A DNA stretch of 64,000 bases. Origin: Chloroflexota bacterium. Its GTDB lineage: Bacteria > Chloroflexota > Anaerolineae > B4-G1 > SLSP01. Shown here piece after piece: positions 24,081 to 34,700 of the stretch (the first letter of the stretch is position 1; every line of letters begins with the position of its first letter). The stretch lies in assembly GCA_019873645.1 (NCBI GenBank), contig JAIOAX010000009.1, positions 1-64,000 on the forward strand, given 5' to 3'. Position numbers and translations under genes: made by a program. The notes below the pieces were generated by a model. It searched no databases, was not told the DNA's origin, and was given only the letters and a program-made list of their open reading frames with translations.

Positions 24081-25603
24081 AACGTTTGCGGCATAGTGAT
24101 TTTGCTGTGTGGATCGCCCCGGCGGCGTTGGCGTTGGTCGGCGTGGGGTGGGGGCTGTTGCTGGCGCGGCTTTCGTTGCTGAACGGCTTGCTGTTGACGG
24201 CGCTGGCTTTTGTCCTCGTGGGCAGTTTGTGGGAGCCACTGGTGGGCGTCGGTGCGGCGCTGTTTCTGGGGCCGCTGTGGGCGTGGCTGAACCGGGCGTT
24301 ACCTCAGGTCCCGGCGCTAATCGGGCAAAGCGTCTTTTTGCTGACGGTGGGCATCTGGATCGTGCGTGGGCTGCTGCGGCGCGACCTGCACATTCCCCTG
24401 CCGCCGCTGCTCCTGCCGCTCCTGGGGTTTATGGGCGTAGTGTTGCTATCGCTGTGGCAGCCGGCCGATGTATGGCTGGGCTTTCTGGAGTGGGGCAAGT
24501 GGGGACAAATCCTGGTGATGTTCCTGCTGGTCTACGACCGGATGTGCGGCGTGGGCGGTCGTAAGCGCGTCATTCTGGTGTTGACGCTGTTGGTGAGCGT
24601 CGCGGTATTCCAGGCGCTCCTGGGACTGTGGCAATCGGGCATCAGCGAGGATACCCCGGAGCCTTTTGCCATCAACGAGCGTTTCTTTCGGGCGTTTGGC
24701 ACCTTTGAGCAACCCAACCCCTATGCCGGTTTCCTGGGCCTCATCGGCGCGCTCCCTGCCGGGTTGGTGGCCGTCGCTGTTTGGGAGTGGATAACGAATT
24801 ACGAATTACGAATTACGAATCACGAACCCCGTCCCCAATCCCTAATCCCTAATCCCAAATTACCGATCACCGATTACAAATTACCAATTACCAATCGTCG
24901 CTTCGGTTTGCTCCTGTTTGCCCTCGTCGCCATCGTTGCCGGCTTGCTGGCTTCATGGTCGCGGGGCGGTTGGATGGGCTTTGCGGCCGCGTTGCTTGCC
25001 ATTGTCGCTGCGCTGCCGCGCCGTAGCCTGTGGGGGGGCGTACTGGTTATCGTACTACTCCTCGGCGGATGGGGGCTGTATGCGACCGGCTTGTTGCCGG
25101 AACCTATCGCCGCGCGGCTGACCGGCTTCCTGGAATACACACGCTTTGAAGATGTGCGCGGCTTGAGCATCAACAACGCCAACTATGCGGTTATCGAACG
25201 TATGGCACACTGGCAGGCGGCGCTCTCGATGTGGCGTGCGCACTTCTGGCTGGGTGTGGGCTTCGGCGGTTACGAGACCGCTTATCCGACGCATCGGTTG
25301 ATCAACTGGCCGCTTGCTTTGGGCCATGCGCACAACTATTATCTCAATCTGCTCGCCGAGACCGGCATCCTGGGATTGCTGGCCTACCTGGTGTGGTATG
25401 GCAGCGTGATGGCGGCTTTGTGGCGTGCGTCGCGGCGCTTGACCGGTTGGCCGCGCGGCCTGGGGTTAGGACTCATCGGCGCGTGGACGCATCTGGCCGT
25501 GCACAGCCTGGTGGACAATCTCCTGGTGAACAACGTCCATCTGCATGTTGGCGTGTTATTAGCGCTGAGCGCCTGGGTTGTGGCGCGGGCGAGGGAACCA
25601 TGA
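24059..25603 (+). CDS. O-antigen ligase-like polytopic membrane protein
   Basis: This 514-residue protein has about 11-12 hydrophobic segments and a large late periplasmic loop containing WLGVGFGGYETAYP and HAHNYYLNLLAETG, the Wzy_C/WaaL signature. It probably joins or polymerises surface glycan in the outer leaflet. The GTG at 24059 overlaps the Nudix gene by 22 bp; a later start is possible. Residues ~243-280 (ITNYELRITN... LPITDYKLPITN) are encoded by two runs of degenerate heptamers and form a loop between membrane segments that has no counterpart in the family as I know it. Confidence 0.85.
   Translation: MDGISGLKRLRHSDFAVWIAPAALALVGVGWGLLLARLSLLNGLLLTALAFVLVGSLWEPLVGVGAALFLGPLWAWLNRALPQVPALIGQSVFLLTVGIWIVRGLLRRDLHIPLPPLLLPLLGFMGVVLLSLWQPADVWLGFLEWGKWGQILVMFLLVYDRMCGVGGRKRVILVLTLLVSVAVFQALLGLWQSGISEDTPEPFAINERFFRAFGTFEQPNPYAGFLGLIGALPAGLVAVAVWEWITNYELRITNHEPRPQSLIPNPKLPITDYKLPITNRRFGLLLFALVAIVAGLLASWSRGGWMGFAAALLAIVAALPRRSLWGGVLVIVLLLGGWGLYATGLLPEPIAARLTGFLEYTRFEDVRGLSINNANYAVIERMAHWQAALSMWRAHFWLGVGFGGYETAYPTHRLINWPLALGHAHNYYLNLLAETGILGLLAYLVWYGSVMAALWRASRRLTGWPRGLGLGLIGAWTHLAVHSLVDNLLVNNVHLHVGVLLALSAWVVARAREP
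24786..24897 (+). repeat. In-gene heptamer repeats (ATTACGA; CCCTAAT; ACCAATT)
   Basis: ATTACGA units (24796-24825), then CCCTAATC units (24836-24856), then ACCGATTACAAATT-type units (24863-24893). All have a 7-bp period, which reads as a 21-bp/7-residue peptide period such as ITNYELR. Confidence 0.8.
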
Positions 25604-26139
25604 AAAAAGTTGTCACGCCGGAGTATACGGTTGCGTTGAGCTATCCGCTGGCGCGCTTCCATGTTCATCAGGGGGAGACAAACGATTGTGGCCCCTATTG
25701 CGTCGCCATTGTCGTTAACGGTTTGTACGGCGCGTTGCTGGTTCACGCGGACGTGTTGGCTGGAGAGCTGGATCGGCGTGGATTGCCGGAGCGTTTCCCC
25801 GGATGGCTGACGCCGCCGTGGAGTCTTGTCGCCATCCTGCGCCGTCTGGGATTGCGGGCGCGTTGGCGTGTTGGCGTGCGTTTGACCCGTTTGTTTGACA
25901 ATTTGTGCGCGGATCGCATCAGCATTGTGGTTTTAGGAGAACCCTTACGCTTTGTTGGACGTCAATGGGGTGGGTGGGCGCATTACAAAATCCTGAATAC
26001 CTGGGAGCCTGAACGGGAATTGGGGTTTGTGGATCCGGCCACATCCCATCCTTCTGGGATGACGTGGCAGCCGCTTGCGGAATTCCGTCGTCAATGGACA
26101 TGGCTGGGACGGCAGGTTATTGAAGTATGGAGGGCTTGA
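25600..26139 (+). CDS. C39-like cysteine peptidase domain protein
   Basis: This 179-residue protein has QGETNDCGPYCVAIVVN, the N-terminal cysteine motif (Cys30) of peptidase C39-like and papain-like folds. His128 in GGWAHYKIL and Asp145 in GFVDPA complete a plausible triad. No signal peptide is evident, although the N-terminal hydrophobic run is weak. Its ATG overlaps the O-antigen-ligase stop (ATGA), indicating coupling. The substrate is unknown; processing of a cell-surface partner is a guess. Confidence 0.75.
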   Translation: MKKVVTPEYTVALSYPLARFHVHQGETNDCGPYCVAIVVNGLYGALLVHADVLAGELDRRGLPERFPGWLTPPWSLVAILRRLGLRARWRVGVRLTRLFDNLCADRISIVVLGEPLRFVGRQWGGWAHYKILNTWEPERELGFVDPATSHPSGMTWQPLAEFRRQWTWLGRQVIEVWRA

Positions 26140-26140
26140 C

Positions 26141-26362
26141 ATGCCGGAGTTTTGTCCGAAGTGTGGTGCAATGGTCGCCGATGGCACGGAACGCTGCCCG
26201 GCGTGTGGGGCGCGGGTTCAACCGCGGGTGCTGGACGAAAAGACGGGGTTTACCTGGGCCGATTTTTTCAATTACAGTCTGTACACGCTGCTGGTGTTGA
26301 TTGCCGCCATCGCCATTCCGGCGCTGATTGCCTTTTTGTGCTTACATTTTATCCTGCGTTAG
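26141..26362 (+). CDS. Small zinc-ribbon membrane protein
   Basis: This 73-residue protein has an N-terminal zinc ribbon CPKC...CPAC (Cys5, Cys8, Cys19, Cys22), a linker and a single C-terminal membrane helix (LYTLLVLIAAIAIPALIAFL). It starts 1 bp after the peptidase stop. The function is unknown. Confidence 0.8.
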   Translation: MPEFCPKCGAMVADGTERCPACGARVQPRVLDEKTGFTWADFFNYSLYTLLVLIAAIAIPALIAFLCLHFILR

Positions 26363-26369
26363 CTGGCCG

Positions 26370-26810
26370 TCACATCCCCTTGACGCGCTTTCCCAACTGC
26401 ACCAGCCGGCTGGACATTGCATAATCCGGCACCTGAAAATCTTCGCTCAACTGTTGCAACGTGATCAGTGGCCGCCAGGCGGCCTTGAGCACCCACTGCG
26501 CCGGGATGAGCAGACTTGAGGCAAAATAACGCGCGGCTTCGTTGCTGTAGGGATAACTTTGCTCCCAATTGGTGCTGGCGCGACAGATTTCGCGGTACAG
26601 CAGGCGCGCCATCGCCATGCGGTATTCGTAACGGTGTTCTCCAATGCCGAAGACCAGCGACAGGTCGCTGATATCCACACTGTTTAGCCCTTCGGGCGGG
26701 TCGGAAAGGATTTTTTCTACCGGTATAGGAGGGCGTTTGAAGCCGTAGTGCTCCACAAGCCTTATCGCCAGTTCTTCAATGCGTTGTTGATCGTTGGGTG
26801 ATAACGCCAC
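26370..26810 (-). CDS. ImmA/IrrE-like protein lacking the HExxH motif
   Basis: This 146-residue protein has the family layout: an N-terminal helix (IEELAIRLVEHYGFKRPPIPVEKIL) and a C-terminal NEAARYFASSLLIPAQWVLKAA that matches the segment after the metal site in ImmA/IrrE peptidases. The expected HExxH helix reads RMAMARLLYREIC, with no His-Glu pair. It is therefore probably not a peptidase; a DNA- or partner-binding role is possible. GTG start with GGAGG upstream. It is convergent with the zinc-ribbon gene and downstream of mutL. Confidence 0.6.
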   Translation of the reverse strand: MALSPNDQQRIEELAIRLVEHYGFKRPPIPVEKILSDPPEGLNSVDISDLSLVFGIGEHRYEYRMAMARLLYREICRASTNWEQSYPYSNEAARYFASSLLIPAQWVLKAAWRPLITLQQLSEDFQVPDYAMSSRLVQLGKRVKGM

Positions 26811-26909
26811 GCTCTTGCCTCCGCCAGTCCACGAGTATTTGACGTCCCCCCCATTGGAGAAGCCAACACCCTCAATTATATACGCTCCGGCAAAACATTC
26901 AAGAACCCC

Positions 26910-28715
26910 CTAGCCGCGCCCGAATTGCCTGACCAGTTGTTCCACCGAGATTTGCACAATGGTCGGGCGGCCATGGGGACAGGTGCGCGGATTGGCGGTC
27001 TGCTCCAGATCGCGCACCAGCCGTTCCATTTCCTCACGGGAAAGCACCTGCCCGGCCTTGACGGCAACACGCTTACAGATGCGGCGGATGATCAGTTCCT
27101 CCAGCCCGACCTGGATGGGTGAACGCTCATCGGTGTTAGCCGCCACGTCGGCCAGCAGATCGCCTGGCGGCACGTTGGTAAGGAGATTGGGCAGCGCGCG
27201 CACCAGGAAGGTCCCCGGTCCGAATGTCTCAACTTCCATCCCCAATGCCTGGAGCGTGGGCAGCAGATCCTCCAGATAGGCAGCCTCGGCGACGGGCAAC
27301 GAGACGGTTGCCGGTTCCAGCAGCGGTTGCGACACGAGTTGCCCTTGTCCCCATGCCGACAACAGCCGCTCGTAGAGCACCCGCTCGTGGGCCGCATGCT
27401 GGTCAATGAGATAGAGGCCGTCGGGGCCTTCGGCGATGATGAACATCGTCGCCGCCTGCCCGATGACACGCAGCGGCGGAAGTTTGGCGGCCGGGGTGGA
27501 ACGCGATATCGCCACTGGGAGCGTGGTCTCCTGTGAAGCAAGCGGCGCACCGGGCACAAAGAACGGTGGCGTTTCGACGTGTGCTTCGGTTGGCGACAGG
27601 GCGATCTGACGCGCGGCCGGGGTCAGCGCGGCCAACCGGGCGCGCGTCGCCAGATCGGCGTCGGCAGGGACGACCTCCGCGTCGGATGGTGGCGGCGCCT
27701 GCCAGGCACTGGCTGCCGGCGCTTCGTCCATCACCGTAGCACGGACGGCGCGTTGTACGGCGCGGAAGACGGCGTCGCCGTCGCGGAAACGCACTTCGGT
27801 TTTGGCCGGGTGGACGTTGACATCTACGTCCTCGGCGGGCATAGTCACGCTGACAAAAGCGACGGGGAAACGATTGACCGGTAGCAACGTGTGATAGGCC
27901 TGGATGATGGCGTAGGTGAGCCGCAAATCCTGGATCCAACGCCCGTTGACGAAGACGGTGATGTAGCCCCGGTTGGCCCGGTGGACGTCGGTGGGGCCGA
28001 CAAAACCGTGTACCTGGATGAGCTGCCCATCTGAAAGCGTCGTCGGGATTTCCAGCAGACTGGTCCCCAAGTCCATCCCGTAAACTTGCAGCACGGCTTC
28101 ACCCGCCTTGCCGTTGCCGGATGTGGACAGGATTTCCCGTCCGTCGTGGCGCAGGGAGAAGGCCACGTGGGGGTAGGCGATTGCGTAGCGCGTGAGGAAG
28201 GCGTCAATATGGTTGCGCTCGGTGCGCTCGGACTGCAAGAACTTGCGCCGCGCCGGTACATTGTAGAACAAGTCCTCGATCAACAACTCGGTGCCGCGTG
28301 GACGCCCCACGGCGGTGCGTGAGACGATGTCGCCGCCTTCGAGGCGCACCCGTAGGCCGACCGTCTCGTTTGCGTGCCGGGTGATGCACGTCACGCGGCT
28401 CACCGAGGCGATGCTGGCAAGCGCCTCACCACGAAAGCCTAACGTGGCGATGTGCTCCAGGTCGGTGGCGGTTTCCAGCTTGCTGGTGGCATGACGGCGG
28501 AATGCCAATTCCACCTCGGCCGCCGGGATGCCCAGGCCGTTGTCTTGCACGCGGATCAGATCGCGTCCGCCGCCGCGCGTTTCCACTTCTACGCGATTGG
28601 CCCCGGCATCCAGGCTATTTTCCACCAGCTCTTTGACCACCGACGCCGGACGTTCAACGACCTCGCCGGCAGCGATGCGGGCGGCCACATCTTCAGGGAG
28701 CAGACGAATCGGCAT
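26910..28715 (-). CDS. mutL: DNA mismatch repair protein MutL
   Basis: This 601-residue protein has the GHKL ATPase (VVKELVENSLDAGA, DNGLGIP, TLGFRGEALASIASV) and a transducer domain ending near residue 330. A variable Pro/Ala-rich linker leads to the C-terminal dimerisation domain. DQHAAHERVLYERLL matches the metal-binding endonuclease motif DQHAx2Ex4E, and CPHGRPT is also retained. It is thus a nicking-type MutL, as in bacteria without MutH. No mutS is in the window. GGAGGG precedes the ATG, 5 bp after the giant surface-protein gene. Confidence 0.96.
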   Translation of the reverse strand: MPIRLLPEDVAARIAAGEVVERPASVVKELVENSLDAGANRVEVETRGGGRDLIRVQDNGLGIPAAEVELAFRRHATSKLETATDLEHIATLGFRGEALASIASVSRVTCITRHANETVGLRVRLEGGDIVSRTAVGRPRGTELLIEDLFYNVPARRKFLQSERTERNHIDAFLTRYAIAYPHVAFSLRHDGREILSTSGNGKAGEAVLQVYGMDLGTSLLEIPTTLSDGQLIQVHGFVGPTDVHRANRGYITVFVNGRWIQDLRLTYAIIQAYHTLLPVNRFPVAFVSVTMPAEDVDVNVHPAKTEVRFRDGDAVFRAVQRAVRATVMDEAPAASAWQAPPPSDAEVVPADADLATRARLAALTPAARQIALSPTEAHVETPPFFVPGAPLASQETTLPVAISRSTPAAKLPPLRVIGQAATMFIIAEGPDGLYLIDQHAAHERVLYERLLSAWGQGQLVSQPLLEPATVSLPVAEAAYLEDLLPTLQALGMEVETFGPGTFLVRALPNLLTNVPPGDLLADVAANTDERSPIQVGLEELIIRRICKRVAVKAGQVLSREEMERLVRDLEQTANPRTCPHGRPTIVQISVEQLVRQFGRG

Positions 28716-28720
28716 ACGTG

Positions 28721-31700
28721 CTAATCCCTCCCCGGCAGGCGTGGCGATTCCGCTGTGCCGGGTGAATGAAACCCCGTTGCCGGCGGATTCAGCGGCTGGT
28801 AGGTATCCACGGTAACGCGCAAGATGTTATTGTAGGCTGTCCCGGCCATTTCGTGATCCTCCAGGATGGCGCCGTAATTTGTCTGTGAGTTGACCGAATC
28901 CACCTGCACATAGAGCACATCGCCGGGACGGAGCGCCGCCGGCAAACGGCTATAGGTGGGTTTGTAGTAAATGTCGTACAGGCGGATGGTGCGTGTTGCG
29001 CCGGGTGGGATGGGCAAGGCTTCGCGGTCTACGCCCCATACCGCACCGTAAGCCGCGATGAGATCCCAGGTCTGATTGACCTGTGTGGGCGCGGGCGAAG
29101 GGTTGATGTACAGGTCAACCCAGAAGCCTATCGCCGTTGTGACCGGCAGTTCCCCTTGATTTCTGACCGTGATGGCGAGGTCGCTGTTGGCGATGACCAC
29201 GCTATCCACGACCAGATCCGGCCCGACGGCATAGCTTCGCTGCGCCAGCGGCAGGTAGATGACGGGCCATTGGATGCGGCTGGCGACCACAGCGGTATTA
29301 TTCTCCGGCAGGGGGTCTGCGCCATTCGCGCCATCATCGGATACAGTCGCAGTGTTGGTGAAAACCAGTCCTTCCGGCAGCCCCGACGCGGCCCGCGCGG
29401 TCAACGTTCGTGTTGCCTGTTCTCCTACATTGAGTGTGAAGGGCGGCCAGGTCACAATCCCTGAAGCCGACGCACTACCGCCATTTGATGCGCCGACAAA
29501 GCGCGCCTCCGGCGGTAAAGTATCCACAAGGCGCACGCCTGTCGCACCCTGCGAGCCGGTGTTTTCCACCCGAATGGTGTAGACCAGCAAGCCGTTGGGA
29601 TGTACAACCGCGCGGTCTACCGTTTTGTGGAGCACCAGATCAGGCATGGCTCCCACAATGTTCACATCAATAGCCGTGTTGTCGGCGGAATTCAGGTCTG
29701 GGCCGTGCGCGCCGTCGTCGGAGACGGTGACGGTGTTGGTGATGCGATCCACGCCGGCCGGCAATGTATTGTTGACCCTGACGGTCAACGTGCGCGTGAG
29801 TGTCTCATGGAGCGATACCTGCGCGCTGCACGGCCACATCACCACGCCGGGAGCGGTTTGCACGCCGCCATCTGAGGCGCCGATGAAGGTCACGTTAGCA
29901 GGCAAGCTGTCGGTGATCTGGACGTTGGTCGCGTTCTGTGTTCCGGCATTGGCGACGGTGATGACGTAAGTGAGCTGTTGTTCTGGCAGCACGACGCTGA
30001 AGCCGTCGCTTTTGCTGATGCTGAGGTCCGGTCGGGTGAGGACCGGCGTAGTTGTCGTGGCTGTATTGTTGCCCGGATTGACATCGGCTTTGTTGTTGGC
30101 GGCGGCGCCGATGGACACTTGATTGGTGATTTCTGTCGTGTTGACGGGGAACGGCAGGACGATGTCCACGGCAAAAATCCGCGTTCCGCTCCTGCTTAGA
30201 TCCCCAAGCGGGTAAATACACGGCGTCCCTGCGGGTGCGCCGTGAGCGCATGTCCAGCCCGGACTGCTGGCCGTTTGATTGAAGGTTGTGAACGCCGGTA
30301 CGCTTTCGGTGATGACCGCGCTGCCGGCAATCTGATCGCCGTTATTGGCATAGGTCAGCGTGTAGATGAGGGTTTCGCCGGGTTCAACCGTCACGCCGCC
30401 GTCGTTTTTGCCAATGACCAGATCAATCGTTCCGGCGAGCTGCGTCGTCAGGTTAGCGGCATTGTTTGAGAGATCGGGATCTGCGCCGTTCTCGCCGTCA
30501 TCGCGGATCGAGACCGTATTTTCCGTCTGAGAAACGCCCACGGGCAGCGGGTTGACCACGCGCACGCCGAAGGTGATCACACCGGAGGCATGCGCCGGCA
30601 ACGCGCCAACCGCGTAGGTGCATGGCGTCCCGGCCGGCGCATTGTGTGCGCACATCCAGCCGGGGCTGCTGACGGCGGTGTCGAAAGCCGTGTGCGCAGG
30701 TACGGTTTCGGCGATAACGACGCCTGTGGCTTCCTGGACGCCTGCATTGGTATAAGCGAGTGTATACAGCAGAATTTCGCCGGGCCGTGGGGCAATCCCG
30801 TGATCCGTTTTGGTAATCACCAGGTCTGGCGCGGCGACGACGCGGAGTGCATGTTGGGTCATCGCCGTGTAACTGCGAGCTGCGTCTGCGCGTGCGGTAT
30901 TCACGAGCAGCTCGACACCAGCGGGCAGCGTGGGCTTGACGGCGACGGTGAGGACGCGCGAGACACTGAGGCCGCCGGGCAAATCGAAGGCGGGCCAGGT
31001 GACGTGGCCGGGCGCGCTTTCTGTGCCGGCATGGGAAGCGGCGACGAACGTGACCGCGGCGGGGAGAGTATCGGTGAGGCGCACGCCGACGGCGGCCTGA
31101 TTGCCGGTGTTGGTGAGCGTGAGGGTGTAGGTGAGTAGCGCGCCGGGGACGGTAGTGGTGACGGCGGCGGACTTGGCGAGGACGAGGGCCGGGCGGGCGT
31201 CCACGGCGTCCACATCCAATGCCGCAGCGGTGAAGCCGCGCGCATCGCACAGCGTGGCGGTGTTGGTGAGGGTGGCGACCGCGGCGGGCAGGGGCGTGTT
31301 CACGGTGACGATGAGCAGGCGCGTGGCGCTTGCGCCGCCGGGCAGGTCGAAGGGCGGCCAGACGACAACGCCGGGCGTGGGCTGACTGCCGCCGTCGGAG
31401 GCCAGGACGAAGGTGGTGTGGGCGGGCAGCGTGTCGGTCAGCGTGACGCCGGTGGCGAGTTGGTTGCCGGTATTGGTGATGGTGAGGCGGTAGATGAGCG
31501 TCGCGCCGGGGGCGGCGGTGGATTGGCCGTCGTCTTTGGTCAACTGCCAGGCGGGTGCGGCGTCCACAATGTCGGTATCGGCGGCGGTGGCGGTGTTGGC
31601 GGCCTCATCGCCGACCGTGGCGGTGTTGGTGATGGCGTTCGCGGCGCTGGGGAAGGGCGTGCGGACGGTCACGGTGAGGAAGCGCGTGGTGCTCGCGCCG

Positions 31701-34700
31701 CCGGGCAGGTCGAAGGCAGGCCAGGCCACGAAGCCGGGCGCGGTCTGATTGCCGCCGTGAGAAGCGGCGACGAAGGCGACTTCGGCCGGGAGGGCATCGC
31801 TGAGGCGCACGCCGGTGGCCGTGCGGTTGCCGGTGTTGGTGATGACCAGGCGGTAGGTGAGCGTCTGGCCGGGGCCGACGACCAGCCGGTCATCCGACTT
31901 CGCGAGGGCCAGCGCCGGGGTGGCTGTCACAAAGGTAGCGTGTTGCGCTGTGGCGGCATCGCCCTGTTGGTCGGCGGCCTGCGCGGCGTTGATGAGCCAT
32001 TCGACACCGGCGGGCAGCGTGGGCTTGACGGCGACGGTGAGGACGCGCGAGACACTGAGGCCGCCGGGCAAATCGAAGGCGGGCCAGGTGACGTGGCCGG
32101 GCGCGCTTTCTGTGCCGGCATGGGAAGCGGCGACGAACGTGACCGCGGCGGGGAGAGTATCGGTGAGGCGCACGCCGACGGCGGCCTGATTGCCGGTGTT
32201 GGTGAGCGTGAGGGTGTAGGTGAGTAGCGCGCCGGGGACGGTAGTGGTGACGGCGGCGGACTTGGCGAGGACGAGGGCGGGGCGGGCGTCCACGGCGTCC
32301 ACATCCAGTGCCGCAGCGGTGAAGCCGCGCGAATCGCACAGCGTGGCGGTGTTGGTGAGGGCGGCGACCGCGGCGGGCAGGGGCGTATCTACTGTGGCAA
32401 TGAGGATACGTGAAGTTTTTCCGCCACCACCGCTGAGATTAAAAGCCGGCCAGACAACAAGGCCGGGTTCGACCTCCTCACCGTTGTTTGAGGCCAGGCC
32501 AAAGGCGACGCCGGCAGGAAGCGTATCGGTGACGCGGATACCGGCGGCATCCTGGTTGCCGGTATTGGTGATGGTGATGACGTATGCCAGCGTTTCGCCG
32601 GGGCGAACGGTCAAACGCAGGTCGTCTTTGCCGATTTCAAGATAGGGTGCGGCATCAACAGTTGTGGTCAGTGTATGACTGTTATTCCAGGGTGTGGGAT
32701 CCGCGCCGATGGCTATATCGGCAATTGTAGCCGTGTTGATGATCCATGTTTCTCCTGCCGGAAATGGATACACAACATTGACGGCAAAAGTGACGCTATG
32801 GACTGCACTGGCGTCCAAAGTGCCGATGGGGTAGGTACAGAGACTGCCGGCATACGCGCCGTCCGGGCAGGTCCAACCGGCGGTGCTGGCAGCCTGGTTG
32901 AAAGTCGTGTGTAACGGCACGCTTTCGGTGATGATGACTTGAGACGCCTGATGCGCGCTCGTGTTCGTATAAGTGAGCCTGTAGCTCAACGTGTTGCCCG
33001 GGCTGGCAGGACCGCCGCCGTCGCTTTTGGTGAGCATCAGGTCTATGTTGGGGATAAATGTCACGCTCACGGCTGCGCTTACGGGATGATTGACCGTAAT
33101 ACCGGCTGTGGCCGTGATCCGCGCCGGGCCGACAAAATTGGAGGTCAGTGCGGCCCTTGCCTGACCGGCAGCATCTGTTGTATCCAGCGCCGGTGCGATG
33201 GTCCCGGAACTGGCCGCGAAAGCGACGCCGTTGCCACTGCCCGGCGTAAGGAATCCGGTGATGGCAGCCGTTGCCTGGATGGCCGAGACGCCGTCTGCCC
33301 ATTGTGTGGTGGGCGCGGCCTCAAGCCTGATGGTGTAGAAATTGATCTTTGCCAGCGCGCTATCATCGGCCTGATGTTGCAACGTGGCCTCGATGTCGTG
33401 AATCGTCCCATATCCCCAGGCGTTCCAGTAGGCGTGGATCGCTGGATTGGTAGAGGCGACATTTTCGGCCAGCCATACCGTTCGCGCCAGGCCGCGGCGG
33501 AACGTATTGGCTGCTGACGACGCGCCGCCGATGAGAATAGAATCGAAATCCACTGCCCCTTTGGAATAATCGTTGCGAATTTCGATGGCGGTGCCGTTCA
33601 GACCCCCGGCGCCGGATTCCCAAAACGTGTTGTTGGTGAAGATGATCGAGTTTGCGCCGCCCAACGGACTCTGCGCGCCATCCGTAGGATAGGCAGTATT
33701 GACCTGTGTATGCGTGAAGACTGTGGCGGCATCCGGCGGGATGAAAACGTTGTTGTGGATGGTCACGCCGCGCGAAGCTGCGCTGAGGATGCCTACCGTA
33801 TGTCCGGTAAACGTGTTGGAGACAATGTTAATGGCTACCGGCGTGGGGTTGCCGAGCGGCCTGTAGTTGTGCTTGATCAGCAGCGATCGCGCGAAATCCG
33901 GCGTCCAGGGCGCGAAGGTATTGCTTTCGATGACAATGGGGCCGCTGTGCGGCTCGGCAATTTCTACCCCGGCGCCCCTGAAGTGATTGTCGCGGAGGGT
34001 AGTAGCGCCGCCGTAGGCGAATTGGATGAGGGCATCGTGCGCCAGGCCTGCAATGGTATTGTTGCTGACTTCCCCATAGACTTCGCGTAGCCAGACGCCG
34101 CGTGTCAATCCACCCATTAACAAAGTGAAAGTGCCAAACTCAAGACAACTGTTAAGGGTGATGCGGTTGTTGCTCAGCGTGAGCGACTCGATATTGGCCT
34201 GATCGGCCGAAAGAACGGCAATGCCGACGGCATTGGTGGGCAGGTTGTAGCGGTTGTCAAATGTGCCCATTCCTATCCCCGGCGCGATCTCCAGGCTATC
34301 CTGGATGATACAGTTGCGCACGGTCAGCGCATGGACGTCGTGGGTATCTTCGGCTGTCACTGCACCGGCGACAATGCCGGCCACAGCATGCGGGCGATTG
34401 AGAAGCAACGAGAATCCATCCACAGTCACGTGATCGGCAGTGACCTTGATGAGCGTGGCATTGGCATCACTTGCGGCTGCCGTGAGGGTGACAAGACCGG
34501 TTGCCATCAGCGTGAGCGGCTTACTGATGACGATAGACTCCGTATACACGCCCGGCCGGACGATCACTTCTCCCCCGGCCGTGACCAAGTATATCCCTTG
34601 GGCAATAGTTTTGACGGCGCAAGCCGGGGCCGCGGTAACAGCGGCATCGGTTTCACCGGTGCACAGATGGTCATCGCCATCGGGACGCACATAGATGCGA

